A stretch of 35,860 bases of DNA from positions 1-35,860 of the forward strand of contig JAEUKG010000243.1 of NCBI GenBank assembly GCA_016794325.1, in the 5' to 3' direction. This document shows, piece after piece, positions 16,788-24,080 of this stretch. Below the pieces are notes generated by a model that saw only the letters and a program-made list of their open reading frames with translations, was not told the origin of the DNA and searched no databases. This DNA is from Myxococcales bacterium. Its GTDB lineage: Bacteria; Myxococcota_A; Polyangia; Polyangiales; Polyangiaceae. Each line of letters begins with the position of its first letter. Position 1 is the first letter of the stretch. A program made the position numbers and the translations under genes.

Positions 16788-16807
16788 GCTGTCCGAGGAT
16801 GGACAGC
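16788..16807. promoter_or_regulatory. 7-6-7 inverted repeat upstream of propeller lipoprotein
   Basis: GCTGTCC-N6-GGACAGC, perfect arms, sits between the end of the gene at 16902 and the start at 16730. It could be an operator for the downstream gene or the terminator of the upstream one. Alternating GC runs flank it on both sides. The rest of the gap 16731-16901 shows nothing else. Confidence 0.4.
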
Positions 16808-16901
16808 GCGCGCTTCGTCGTCACGGGGAGGCCCTCGCCTCCCGCCCTGGAAGAGCCGCTCTGTCGCGCCTGAATCGGCGTCGAGGAAGCGAAGGGTCGG
16901 T

Positions 16902-17789
16902 TCAGTCGCTGAACGACGAGCTGCCGCGGCGGGGCGGCGCCTGGGTGGGCGGCGGGGCGGGGGCCGTCGCGGTGGCGGCGCTCGGCGGCGCGACGGCGGC
17001 GGTGCGGACGAAGCGGTTCGTCTGCCAGGTGTAGACCCCGGTGACGGCGCAGGTGGTGCGCATGACGCGGAGGATCTTCGGCGCGTCCTTGGGCATGCGC
17101 GCGATCGCCGCCGCGCATCCGTCTTGGCCGTCGCGCTCGCGCACCTCGACGCGCACGCCGCTCGGGTCCACCGCGTGCCGGAGCGTCACGTAGTTGCCGG
17201 CGTTCGGATCGCCCGCGGAGATCGGCTCCTCGCGATCGAGCGGCCCCGCCGCGATGGGCACCTCGAGGACGACGCGCAGCGTGCGGCCCTCGACGACCCA
17301 GAGGGTGAGCGGAAACATGCTCTCGCCCGAGGGCAACGAGCCGGGCATGGGCGGCTGCTGGTCGCACACGAGGCCCTCGCGCGGGGGCGCGCCGAGCTTG
17401 GCGGGCACGCACCCCTGGATCCGGTCGACGAACGCCGTCGGGGGGATGCCCCGCGCCTTGAGCCACCCTTCGGCCGCGATCGCCCCCGTCGCGGCGTCGT
17501 CCTCGAACGAGAGGTGGGGCGCGGGGGGCGGCGGAGCCGGGGGCGTCGCGCTCGCCGGTGGGGCGAGCGGGGCCGCCGCCGTCGCGCTCGGCGCGGCCGA
17601 GGACGCGGTCGTCGGGCTCGAGGGGAGCGCCGCCGCGCGCGACGCGGGCGAGGCGCTCGCGACGCCTGGCGGGGAGGGCCGCGCCGTGTCGGGGCCCGTC
17701 CGCGAGCACGCAGCGAACGCGAGGAGCGAGGTGAACGCGGCCAGCGCGACGCGCGCGCGTGGAGCCCGGTGGCGCACGGAGATCCCCAT
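16902..17789 (-). CDS. Ala/Pro/Ser-rich lipoprotein of unknown function
   Basis: 295 residues from ATG 17789, where the signal peptide begins (VALAAFTSLLAFAAC, lipobox FAAC near residue 28). About 65 low-complexity residues (Ala, Ser, Pro, Thr) tether a folded domain of roughly 165 residues. That domain has four scattered cysteines (GCVPAKLG, LVCDQQPP, GCAAAIARMP, TTCAVTGVYTW) probably in disulphides, and ends in another Pro/Ala-rich tail. I recognise no family. A TACTCT hexamer six bases before the start supports this ATG over any upstream codon. Confidence 0.7.
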   Translation of the reverse strand: MGISVRHRAPRARVALAAFTSLLAFAACSRTGPDTARPSPPGVASASPASRAAALPSSPTTASSAAPSATAAAPLAPPASATPPAPPPPAPHLSFEDDAATGAIAAEGWLKARGIPPTAFVDRIQGCVPAKLGAPPREGLVCDQQPPMPGSLPSGESMFPLTLWVVEGRTLRVVLEVPIAAGPLDREEPISAGDPNAGNYVTLRHAVDPSGVRVEVRERDGQDGCAAAIARMPKDAPKILRVMRTTCAVTGVYTWQTNRFVRTAAVAPPSAATATAPAPPPTQAPPRRGSSSFSD

Positions 17790-17795
17790 GCACCG

Positions 17796-17801
17796 AGAGT
17801 A
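17796..17801 (-). promoter_or_regulatory. -10 element predicting a leaderless transcript
   Basis: On the minus strand TACTCT is followed by six bases and then ATG 17789, the same spacing as at 10448 and 23157. No Shine-Dalgarno is seen. Confidence 0.45.
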
Positions 17802-17927
17802 TCTCCCCGCCCACGCTCTTGCACGCGGAGGTCCATCGCGCTCGGCGTCCAACTCTCGGGCTTCGTCGGCGTCGTTGGCGGGGGTGGGCCCGCGCTCGCG
17901 CCCGGCGCACGGGCCCCCGGGGCGGCG

Positions 17928-18947
17928 TCACCACTTGCCGTCGCGCACGCTCCCGGCCACGGCTTGGAGGAGCTTCTTCACCGGCCCGACCTTCACCGCG
18001 TCGTCGACCTGGAGCGGCGCTCCGCTCTTCTCGAGGTCGAGGTCCTTCACGCTCTTCACGCGCGCGAGGGCGCCCTGAGCGTCGAGCGAGCGCATCCCCT
18101 CGTCGTAGAGCTCGAACCACGGCAAGCCCGCGCGCTCGTACTCCTTGGCGGTGACCGGTGACTCCGGCGGCTTCTCGCCCGTGATCTCGCGCCAGAGCTC
18201 CGTGTTGACGATGTGCACGAAGACGCGCGAGGCCTCTTCGTCGTCCCACGTCGCCAGACCGTGCGGATCGGGATAAATTTTCTGCTTCATGCGACCTCCG
18301 GCGGCGAGGCCCATGGAGCCGGCGGCCCGGCCCCGGCTCGGCGCCGCGCACGGCGGCGGCGGCGCGGCCCCGGGGAAGCCGCCGAAGCTCCCGCACTCGG
18401 CGAGCGCCCGCGGCGGCTCGTCGGGGAAGCGGCCGGGCTTCGGCTCGAACACCTTGAGCTGGATCCCGCCGATGGACTCCTCGCCCGTGATCTGGCCCTC
18501 GACGGTGTAACCCATGCCGAGCGGCATCGCGACGAACTGCCGCACGAGGCCCTTCTTCACGCACACGCCGTCGAGCCACGGCTGCGGCGGGGTGACGAGG
18601 TAGTCCTGGGGGTCGTCGTGGAGGTCCTCCGAGTAGGGCCGGCCGGTGAGCGCGCACACCTTCCCGACCGCGACCTTCACCGCCCGCGGCTTCCAGTGCT
18701 CACCGGCGAAGGCGAGCCACATCGCCTCGCGCTGGTACATGGGGACGAAGACGCCGCCGCGCTCGCGCCACTCCGCGGGCACGCGGTCACGGTAGTCGTC
18801 GACGCGGCGCACGGGGAAGGCGCCGAGGCCCGGGGGCAGCGGGTAGTCGCGGCCGTCGTCGGGGATGCGCAGGGTGCGCTGAAACGTGAGCGACAGACCG
18901 GGGCCGAGGAGGAGGCGATCGTGGACGAGGCGAATCTTGGAAGGCAT
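17928..18947 (-). CDS. Conserved protein of unknown function
   Basis: 339 residues with no signal peptide and no membrane helix, so probably cytoplasmic. Residues are well spread, with many aromatic and charged positions, unlike the low-complexity lipoproteins nearby. Notable segments are FVPMYQREAMWLAF, a central Pro/Gly/Cys stretch (FGGFPGAAPPPPCAAP), then MGLAAGGRMKQKIYPDPHG, VFVHIVNTELWREITGE and LPWFELYDEGM. I recall related uncharacterised bacterial proteins sharing the MKQKIYPDP and HIVN segments, but can name no function. The start ATG 18947 has GGAGA nine bases upstream. It is divergent from the second ECF sigma gene, with about 170 bases between starts. Confidence 0.75.
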   Translation of the reverse strand: MPSKIRLVHDRLLLGPGLSLTFQRTLRIPDDGRDYPLPPGLGAFPVRRVDDYRDRVPAEWRERGGVFVPMYQREAMWLAFAGEHWKPRAVKVAVGKVCALTGRPYSEDLHDDPQDYLVTPPQPWLDGVCVKKGLVRQFVAMPLGMGYTVEGQITGEESIGGIQLKVFEPKPGRFPDEPPRALAECGSFGGFPGAAPPPPCAAPSRGRAAGSMGLAAGGRMKQKIYPDPHGLATWDDEEASRVFVHIVNTELWREITGEKPPESPVTAKEYERAGLPWFELYDEGMRSLDAQGALARVKSVKDLDLEKSGAPLQVDDAVKVGPVKKLLQAVAGSVRDGKW

Positions 18948-19117
18948 GGGTGTTTGTCTCCGGGGTCTGCGGAGGAGTCGCGCGCGCCCACGGCCGCGTC
19001 ACACCCGCCCCCGCGTCGGCCGAAATTGCCTCGTGGAAATCGGCACTTGCGAGAAATCGACGCGAGCGCGGTGACAAAGCGGCGACCCCGGTCGTCGAAT
19101 CGGCCATCGTGGTGACG

Positions 19118-19951
19118 ATGCAGGCTTCGGCGGGGATCGACGAGGAGGCCGCGGTCCGCGAGTGGATCGCGCGCGGGGAGCTGTCGTTGGCGGCGCAGCA
19201 CCTCGTCCGCGAGCACGGCCGCTGCGTCCTGTCGGCCTGCGTCGCGATCGTGCGCGACCGGTCGGCCGCCGAGGACCTCGCCCAGGAGGTCTTCAGCGCG
19301 GCCTTCACCGCGCTCCCCTCGTTCCGCGGCGAGTCGAAGGTGCGCACGTGGCTCCTCGGCATCGCTCGCCACCGCTGCATCGATCACCTGCGCGCGGCGC
19401 GCCGCGAGCCCTTCGCCGACGACGCGGGTGAGCCCGACGAGCAGGCCGACGAGGCGCCGCTCGCCGCCGAGCTCGTGTCCGATCGGCGACGGCTCGAGGC
19501 GGCCCTCGCCGAGCTCGCCGAGGGCGACCGCGCGCTCGTCGTGCTCCGCTACAAGAACGGCCTCGAATACGCCGAGCTCGCGTCGGCCTTCGGGCTCCGC
19601 GAGGGCACCGTCCGCATGCGCCTGTCGCGCGCGCTCGCGCGCATGCGCGCCGTGCTGGAGGCCGCAGAGCGAGGGGCGGTGCTCTCCGAGGCCGCCATGG
19701 GCGCGCTCGCGCCGGCCCCAGAGGCTCCGCGCGGTCGCGCCGCCGCGGGCAGCGCGGGCTTCGGCGGGGCGCCGGGCGCGCCCCCTCCACCTCCCGCGGC
19801 CGCGCCCATGCGCGCCCGGGCTTCGCCTGCGCCGTTCGTGCGCCCGGCCGATCGCCCCGTTGGCGCCCTCGGCCTCGCGCTCGCCTCGGTCGACGACGCG
19901 ACCCGCCTCGTCGAGCGCCTCTCGACGCTGGCTCGCGCGACGTTCGGCTGA
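19118..19951 (+). CDS. ECF-type sigma factor with C-terminal extension
   Basis: 277 residues. Region 2 is AAEDLAQEVFSAAFTAL then FRGESKVRTWLLGIARHRC and IDHLRAARRE. Region 4 is LAEGDRALVVLRYKNGLE then YAELASAFGLREGTVRMRLS. After region 4 there are about 100 extra residues: an Ala/Gly/Pro-rich linker followed by a short predicted helix (LALASVDDATRLVERLS). Typical ECF factors end soon after region 4, so the tail may regulate activity. No anti-sigma gene is adjacent: the next gene is convergent, the previous divergent. The start is uncertain; ATG 19118 begins the conserved part, while the frame stays open to GTG 18950. Confidence 0.85.
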   Translation: MQASAGIDEEAAVREWIARGELSLAAQHLVREHGRCVLSACVAIVRDRSAAEDLAQEVFSAAFTALPSFRGESKVRTWLLGIARHRCIDHLRAARREPFADDAGEPDEQADEAPLAAELVSDRRRLEAALAELAEGDRALVVLRYKNGLEYAELASAFGLREGTVRMRLSRALARMRAVLEAAERGAVLSEAAMGALAPAPEAPRGRAAAGSAGFGGAPGAPPPPPAAAPMRARASPAPFVRPADRPVGALGLALASVDDATRLVERLSTLARATFG

Positions 19952-19967
19952 CCGCCGGCGCCCGAGC

Positions 19968-20555
19968 TCACACGCACTGGCCGCCAGGGCCCGGCGCGAT
20001 GAAGGCGTTGGTCCGGAGGCCACCCTCGTAGAAGAAGGAGATCACGAGGGTGCGCTCGTCGGCGACGCCGATCCAGTACTGGGTGCTGCCGATCTCGACG
20101 TCGGCCATGTCGTAGGGGCCGAACTTGCCGACCGAGCTCACGCGGATGGTCCCCGAGGTCGTCTCGTAGCCCGAGTAGCGGTACTGGAGGTTGCCCCAGA
20201 ACGAGTAGTTGTAGGTGGAGTTCGTCATGTAGAAGCACGGCTGGCTGGTCATGACCTGCCACATGCGGTTCGCGATCTCCTGGGCCTTGCCCGCGTCGGC
20301 CTCGGGCGCGTACTGCGTGCTCGCGTCGACGCCCTTGAGGGCGCCCTCGCCGCCGGCCTGGGCGCCGCCGTTCTGGTTGCCGCCGCCGTTCTGAGCGCCG
20401 CCGTTCTGGTTGCCGCCGCCGTTCTGGGCGCCGCCGGTCTCGGCGCTGCCCCCGGTCGGGCGCTGGCCGTCGACGGGGACGTTGCACCCCACGCCGAACG
20501 CCGTCGCCGCCATCACCACCAGCACCGCCATCCCCTGGGTCGTCGTCGTCTTCAT
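19968..20555 (-). CDS. Lipoprotein with Gly/Asn/Gln tandem repeats
   Basis: 195 residues. The signal peptide ends AFGVGC (lipobox Cys24). Residues about 36-68 are tandem copies of an 11-residue unit NGGAQNGGGNQ, followed by a folded domain of about 115 residues. The domain has strongly alternating aromatic strands (CFYMTNSTYNYSFWGNLQYR, IRVSSVGKFGPYDMADVEI, YWIGVADERTLVISFFYEGG), suggesting an all-beta fold, and ends GPGGQCV. No family is recognised. The gene is convergent with the sigma gene (16 bases apart). A cluster of inverted repeats lies 30-76 bases upstream of its start. Confidence 0.75.
   Translation of the reverse strand: MKTTTTQGMAVLVVMAATAFGVGCNVPVDGQRPTGGSAETGGAQNGGGNQNGGAQNGGGNQNGGAQAGGEGALKGVDASTQYAPEADAGKAQEIANRMWQVMTSQPCFYMTNSTYNYSFWGNLQYRYSGYETTSGTIRVSSVGKFGPYDMADVEIGSTQYWIGVADERTLVISFFYEGGLRTNAFIAPGPGGQCV
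20355..20440. repeat. 33-bp in-frame tandem repeat in lipoprotein gene
   Basis: The unit CCGCCGTTCTGGTTGCCGCC plus 13 further bases is repeated about two and a half times with few changes. It encodes NGGAQNGGGNQ copies just after the lipobox. In-frame units of this kind can change in number without breaking the gene. Boundaries are approximate. Confidence 0.6.
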
Positions 20556-20584
20556 GCCGAGGAAGACGCACCCAGGCTCGGCTT

Positions 20585-20631
20585 GTGACGACGGTCGACG
20601 TCACCCGAACGGGTGACCCCTCCGGCGGAGG
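20585..20631. promoter_or_regulatory. Cluster of interlocking inverted repeats
   Basis: Three perfect dyads lie here: GTGACG-N8-CGTCAC (20585-20604), GTCACCCG-AA-CGGGTGAC (20600-20617) and CCTCCG-G-CGGAGG (20619-20631). The first two share 20600-20604, so as RNA they exclude each other. Three GTGAC half-sites alternate in orientation. The cluster lies 30-76 bases upstream of the lipoprotein start (20555, minus) and downstream of the aminotransferase stop (20684, minus). It could be an operator array, a terminator, or an attenuator. Confidence 0.5.
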
Positions 20632-20683
20632 TAGGACATGGTGGGTGCGCCGCGGGCAGGCGCGAAAACCCGAGGGAAAACGC

Positions 20684-21943
20684 TCAGGCCTCGCGGACGA
20701 GGGCCTCGAGCCGGTCGAGCGCGCGCTCGAGGACGGGGGCCGCCGGCCCGAACGAGAAGCGGACGTAGGTGCGGAAGCGCGACGCTCGCCCGGTGCGCCG
20801 CTTGCCCGGGTTCACGTCGAAGAACTCGCCGGGCACGGTGATGACCTTCTTGGTGAGCGCTGCGCGGAAGAGGCCCATCCCGTCGGAGAGGGGAGGCGGG
20901 AGGCTCGCGACGTTGCCCCAGCAGTAGAACGTGCCGTCGGGGACGCGGTCGAAGCGAACCCCGATGCGCTCGAGCCGCGACATCATGCGGTCGCGCTTGT
21001 CGCGGAACGCGGACTGGATGGCCATCGTCTCCTTCACCACGTAGTCCTCGTCGAGGAGCGGGATCGCGGCGCGCTGGAGGGGCTTCGACCCGCCGCCGTC
21101 GAGGAAAGAGCCCGCGCTCGCGAAGCGCTCGACGACGCTCTTCGGGCCGAGGGCCCAGGTGGTGCGCCAACCGGGATAGCGCCAGTTCTTGGTGAAGCCG
21201 TCGAACACCACCACCGGGTCTTTGTCGACGTCCTCGACGTAGCGGGCGGCGCTCTCGACCGGGAGCTGCCCGGGGCGACCGCGATAGATGTAGTGTGAAT
21301 AGAACTCGTCGAGGAGGAGCGTGCAGTCGAGCTCGCGCGCCACGCCGACCCAGCGGGCGAGCTCGTCGCCCTCGACGAGCTTGCCGGTGGGGTTGCACGG
21401 GTTCGAGAGCAAGAGCGCCGACAGGCCGCGGCCGAGCGCCTCGCGGCGCAGGTCGTCGGCGGTGAAGGAGTACCCGCGCTCGCCCTCGAGGAGGATGGGG
21501 ATCGACGTGAACGCCTTGAAGATGTCGAGGAGCTCCTCGTAGGCGGTGTAGTCGGGGAGGAAGTGCCCGAGGTTGATGGTGCCGAGGCTCGCCGCGGCGC
21601 GGGTGAGGGCGGTGCGGCCTCCGCCCGAGATGCAAACGTTCTCGGCGCTGTACTGGGAGGGCAGGCCCTTGCGGTAGAGGCGGTTGTAGAGCGACGCGAC
21701 CGCCTCGCGCAGCTCCCACAGCCCGGCGACCGGCGCGTACTCCTGATCGTCGACGTGGATCGGGATCTCGCGGACCCGCGGGGGCGCGCCGGGGAGCTCG
21801 CCCGTCTCGGGTTGGCCCTGGCCGAGGTTGCACCACTCGGGGTCCGAGGGGGAGAACCCGAGCTTCGTGGCCTCGCTGGTGACGAAGATCACCCCGGTCT
21901 TGGGGACGGGGCGAAACGCGTGGAATGCCGCCTCCTCGCTCAT
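20684..21943 (-). CDS. PLP-dependent class I/II aminotransferase
   Basis: 419 residues, fold type I. All key residues of the aspartate-aminotransferase pattern are visible: SGGGRTAL (cofactor phosphate loop, 106-113), SNPCNPTGK with Asn184, DEFYSHY with Asp212 (pyridine nitrogen) and Tyr215, FTKNWRYPGWR with the Schiff-base Lys252 and Arg260, and a C-terminal FRTYVRFSFG carrying the carboxylate-binding Arg. The donor substrate cannot be read from sequence; the GRP motif after DEFYSHY and the ISGGGRTAL loop suggest a subgroup apart from AspC. The start ATG 21943 is supported by a TAAAGT hexamer six bases upstream. No pathway genes flank it, so its role (amino-acid synthesis or degradation) is open. 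Confidence 0.9.
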   Translation of the reverse strand: MSEEAAFHAFRPVPKTGVIFVTSEATKLGFSPSDPEWCNLGQGQPETGELPGAPPRVREIPIHVDDQEYAPVAGLWELREAVASLYNRLYRKGLPSQYSAENVCISGGGRTALTRAAASLGTINLGHFLPDYTAYEELLDIFKAFTSIPILLEGERGYSFTADDLRREALGRGLSALLLSNPCNPTGKLVEGDELARWVGVARELDCTLLLDEFYSHYIYRGRPGQLPVESAARYVEDVDKDPVVVFDGFTKNWRYPGWRTTWALGPKSVVERFASAGSFLDGGGSKPLQRAAIPLLDEDYVVKETMAIQSAFRDKRDRMMSRLERIGVRFDRVPDGTFYCWGNVASLPPPLSDGMGLFRAALTKKVITVPGEFFDVNPGKRRTGRASRFRTYVRFSFGPAAPVLERALDRLEALVREA

Positions 21944-21949
21944 GGGCGC

Positions 21950-21955
21950 ACTTTA
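21950..21955 (-). promoter_or_regulatory. -10 element predicting a leaderless transcript
   Basis: On the minus strand TAAAGT (in the context CGATAAAGT) is followed by six bases and then ATG 21943. No Shine-Dalgarno is present. Confidence 0.5.
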
Positions 21956-22116
21956 TCGGGTTTGTGCGCCCCCGGGCGAAGAAGAGCAGCACGCACCGCC
22001 GGCGCGCGGGCCGTGCACCCGGACGAATCGTCTGCGGGGCGGCGACGCGTGCACCCGTCGGATTCGGCGGCAGACCTCTCGAGCGGAGGGCCGCCTCCGG
22101 CCTGGCACGAGCCATG

Positions 22117-22134
22117 CTCCTCGATCCCGAGGGG
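22117..22134 (+). promoter_or_regulatory. Hairpin overlapping the Shine-Dalgarno of the GGDEF gene
   Basis: A 7-bp stem (one G-U pair) with loop ATCC pairs CTCCTCG with CGAGGGG; the second arm contains the GAGGGG Shine-Dalgarno of the gene starting at 22141. If it forms in the mRNA it would hide the ribosome site. The remaining gap, 21944-22116, carries only the aminotransferase promoter. Confidence 0.3.
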
Positions 22135-22140
22135 TGACGC

Positions 22141-23136
22141 ATGACGAAGGACTCTCTCCGCGACGACACGACGAGCCCCCCCGACGGCCTGCCCTCCGAC
22201 GTTCCCCTCCGCATCCTCGTGGTGGACGACGACGAAGACGCGCGCCGGGCTCTGGTGTCCGGGCTGCGATCCATCGGCTACGAGGGAAGGAGCGCCGCCG
22301 ACGGCCTCGAGGCGTGGGAGATGCTCGAGCGCGAGCCCGCCGACGTGATCCTCGCGGACTGGCGAATGCCGCGCATGGACGGCATCGAGCTGTGCCGGCG
22401 CACGCGCGCCAGCGGCCGCGGTTACACCTACTTCATGTTCGTCACCAGCTACGCCGATCGGGAGCACCTGCTCGCGGGTCTCGAGGCCGGCGCCGACGCC
22501 TACCAGACGAAGCCCGTCGATCTCGACGAGCTCGCGACGCGCCTCGGTGTCGCGCGCCGCGTGATCTCCGCCCACCGGCGCCTCGTCGCGGAGAACGCGG
22601 CGCTCCGCGTCGACAGCCAGCGGGCGCACGCCGACGCGCGCGTCGACGCGCTCACCCAGGTCCCGAACCGCCTCTCGCTCGAGGAGGCCCTGCGCGTGTC
22701 GTGGTCGCACGCCAAGCGCTACGGCCACCGGTACTCGCTGGCGATCTGCGACATCGACAACTTCAAGGCCTTCAACGACCGCCACGGCCACCTCGTCGGC
22801 GACGAGGTGCTCCGCCAGGTGGCGGCCACCGTCCGCTACACCCTCCGCGACGGGGACTCGCTCTTCCGCTACGGCGGCGAGGAGTTCGTGGTGGTGTTGC
22901 CCGAGCAGCTCCTCGCCGACGCCGTGATCGCGGTCGAGCGCATCCGGAGCGCGGTCGAGGGGCTGGAGGTGGCCGGCGTCGGCGGGGCGATCACGATCAG
23001 CTTCGGCGTGGCGGAGCTCGATCCCACCCAGGACGACTCCCCCGAGGATTGCCTCCGCCGGGCCGACGCCGCGCTCTACCGCGCGAAGGCCGAGGGCCGC
23101 AACCGCGTGGCGACCGACCGCCCGCCGGGCTCCTGA
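22141..23136 (+). CDS. Response regulator with diguanylate cyclase (REC-GGDEF) domain
   Basis: 331 residues. The receiver domain (24-140) has the acidic pair VVDDDED, phospho-acceptor Asp73 in ILADWRMPRMDG, the Thr/Ser switch in VTSYAD and Lys124 in TKP. A short coiled linker (about 141-165) leads to the GGDEF domain: DALTQVPNRLSLEEAL, CDIDNFKAFNDRHGH with metal-binding Asp, and an intact GGEEF (245-249). RDGD (236-239), five residues before GGEEF, is a complete RxxD inhibitory site, so product feedback is expected. It makes cyclic di-GMP from two GTP when phosphorylated; no adjacent kinase is present, so its partner is elsewhere. ATG 22141 has a GAGGGGTGA Shine-Dalgarno, possibly hidden in a hairpin. 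Confidence 0.95.
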   Translation: MTKDSLRDDTTSPPDGLPSDVPLRILVVDDDEDARRALVSGLRSIGYEGRSAADGLEAWEMLEREPADVILADWRMPRMDGIELCRRTRASGRGYTYFMFVTSYADREHLLAGLEAGADAYQTKPVDLDELATRLGVARRVISAHRRLVAENAALRVDSQRAHADARVDALTQVPNRLSLEEALRVSWSHAKRYGHRYSLAICDIDNFKAFNDRHGHLVGDEVLRQVAATVRYTLRDGDSLFRYGGEEFVVVLPEQLLADAVIAVERIRSAVEGLEVAGVGGAITISFGVAELDPTQDDSPEDCLRRADAALYRAKAEGRNRVATDRPPGS

Positions 23137-23156
23137 CCTCGTCCGCCGAGTTGCGA

Positions 23157-23162
23157 TAGGAT
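23157..23162 (+). promoter_or_regulatory. -10 element predicting a leaderless transcript
   Basis: TAGGAT is followed by six bases and then ATG 23169. A -35-like CTGACC (23133-23138) lies 18 bases upstream, overlapping the end of the GGDEF gene. Confidence 0.5.
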
Positions 23163-23168
23163 CGGACG

Positions 23169-24020
23169 ATGGACGTCCGACGGGCCATGGCGGTCGCGCT
23201 CGTGTCGCTCGCGCTCGCGGCGAGCGCGGCCTGCTCGGCGCTGGTCGACCTCGGCGGTCTGCGAGGGGCGGCCCCCGCCGACGCCGGACCGCGGGCGGAC
23301 GCTCCGCCGGCGCCCTCCGCGCCCTCCGCGGACGCCGCGCGCGACGTCGCCGTCGCGGACGGGGGTGACGCCGGCGCGGCGAGCCCGTGCGAGGGGGCGT
23401 CTCCCCACCTCCTCTGCGCCGACTTCGACGGCGCCGAGCTCTTGGCCGGGGGCTTCACCGCCGTCCAGCGAAACGGCACGCTCGAGGCGTCGACGGCGCG
23501 CTCGGTCTCCGCTCCGCGCTCGCTCCTCTCGGCCATTCCGCGGCGCGACGCCGGGGCGTCGAACGTGTATAATACACTCACGTACGCTGGCCAGCACTGG
23601 CGGAGGGTGCGGCTGGAGATGGACGTCTACCTCGAGGCGGCGGCGTTCTCGGCGGGAGACTCCGCCATCTCGTTCGCCCTCGTCTCCTTCTCGTCGCCGT
23701 CCGCGGCGACGGGCACGAACCTGTTCTTCGACGCGAGCTCGAACGCGGCGTCGGTGGAGCACCTGCTCGGCGCCGACCGCTATTTCGACATCCCCACCCT
23801 GCGCCGCAACGCGTGGTCGCACGTGGTGCTCGACTTCGACCCCGTCGGTGGCTCGTACCGGTTCACCGTCGACGGCGCGGAGGGGGCGAAGGCCTTCCCG
23901 GGGATCGCGGCGCCCCCCGGCTCGCACACCATGACCGTCGAGCTCGGGGTGATCGGCTACGGCGCCCCGACGCCGGCGGCGCGGGTGCACTACGACAACG
24001 TCGTCGTCGACCTGCCCTGA
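23169..24020 (+). CDS. Lipoprotein with concanavalin/LamG-like domain
   Basis: 283 residues. The signal peptide ends LAASAAC (lipobox Cys near 22), followed by an Ala/Asp/Pro-rich linker to about residue 72. The rest looks like a jelly-roll lectin fold of the LamG type: LLCADFDGAELLAGGFTAVQ, WRRVRLEMDVYLEAAAFSAG, FFDASSNAASVEHL, then NAWSHVVLDFDPVGGSYRF and VHYDNVVVDL at the end. The pattern W-x-H-V-V-L-D-F followed by F-x-V-D-G is typical of such domains, which bind carbohydrate or act as envelope modules. No catalytic residues are evident. It is preceded by a predicted leaderless promoter rather than a ribosome site. Confidence 0.75.
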   Translation: MDVRRAMAVALVSLALAASAACSALVDLGGLRGAAPADAGPRADAPPAPSAPSADAARDVAVADGGDAGAASPCEGASPHLLCADFDGAELLAGGFTAVQRNGTLEASTARSVSAPRSLLSAIPRRDAGASNVYNTLTYAGQHWRRVRLEMDVYLEAAAFSAGDSAISFALVSFSSPSAATGTNLFFDASSNAASVEHLLGADRYFDIPTLRRNAWSHVVLDFDPVGGSYRFTVDGAEGAKAFPGIAAPPGSHTMTVELGVIGYGAPTPAARVHYDNVVVDLP

Positions 24021-24068
24021 CTCGTCCGAGCTCCTCGGGTGGGGCTTTCGTCCGCCCCGCAGTCGGGG

Positions 24069-24074
24069 TATCCA
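24069..24074 (+). promoter_or_regulatory. Weak -10-like element before the LvaA-like gene
   Basis: TATCCA is followed by six bases and then GTG 24081. The last base is A, not T, so it is weaker than the others. The identical spacing supports GTG 24081 as the start over the upstream in-frame codon at 24039. Confidence 0.35.
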
Positions 24075-24080
24075 CGACGC

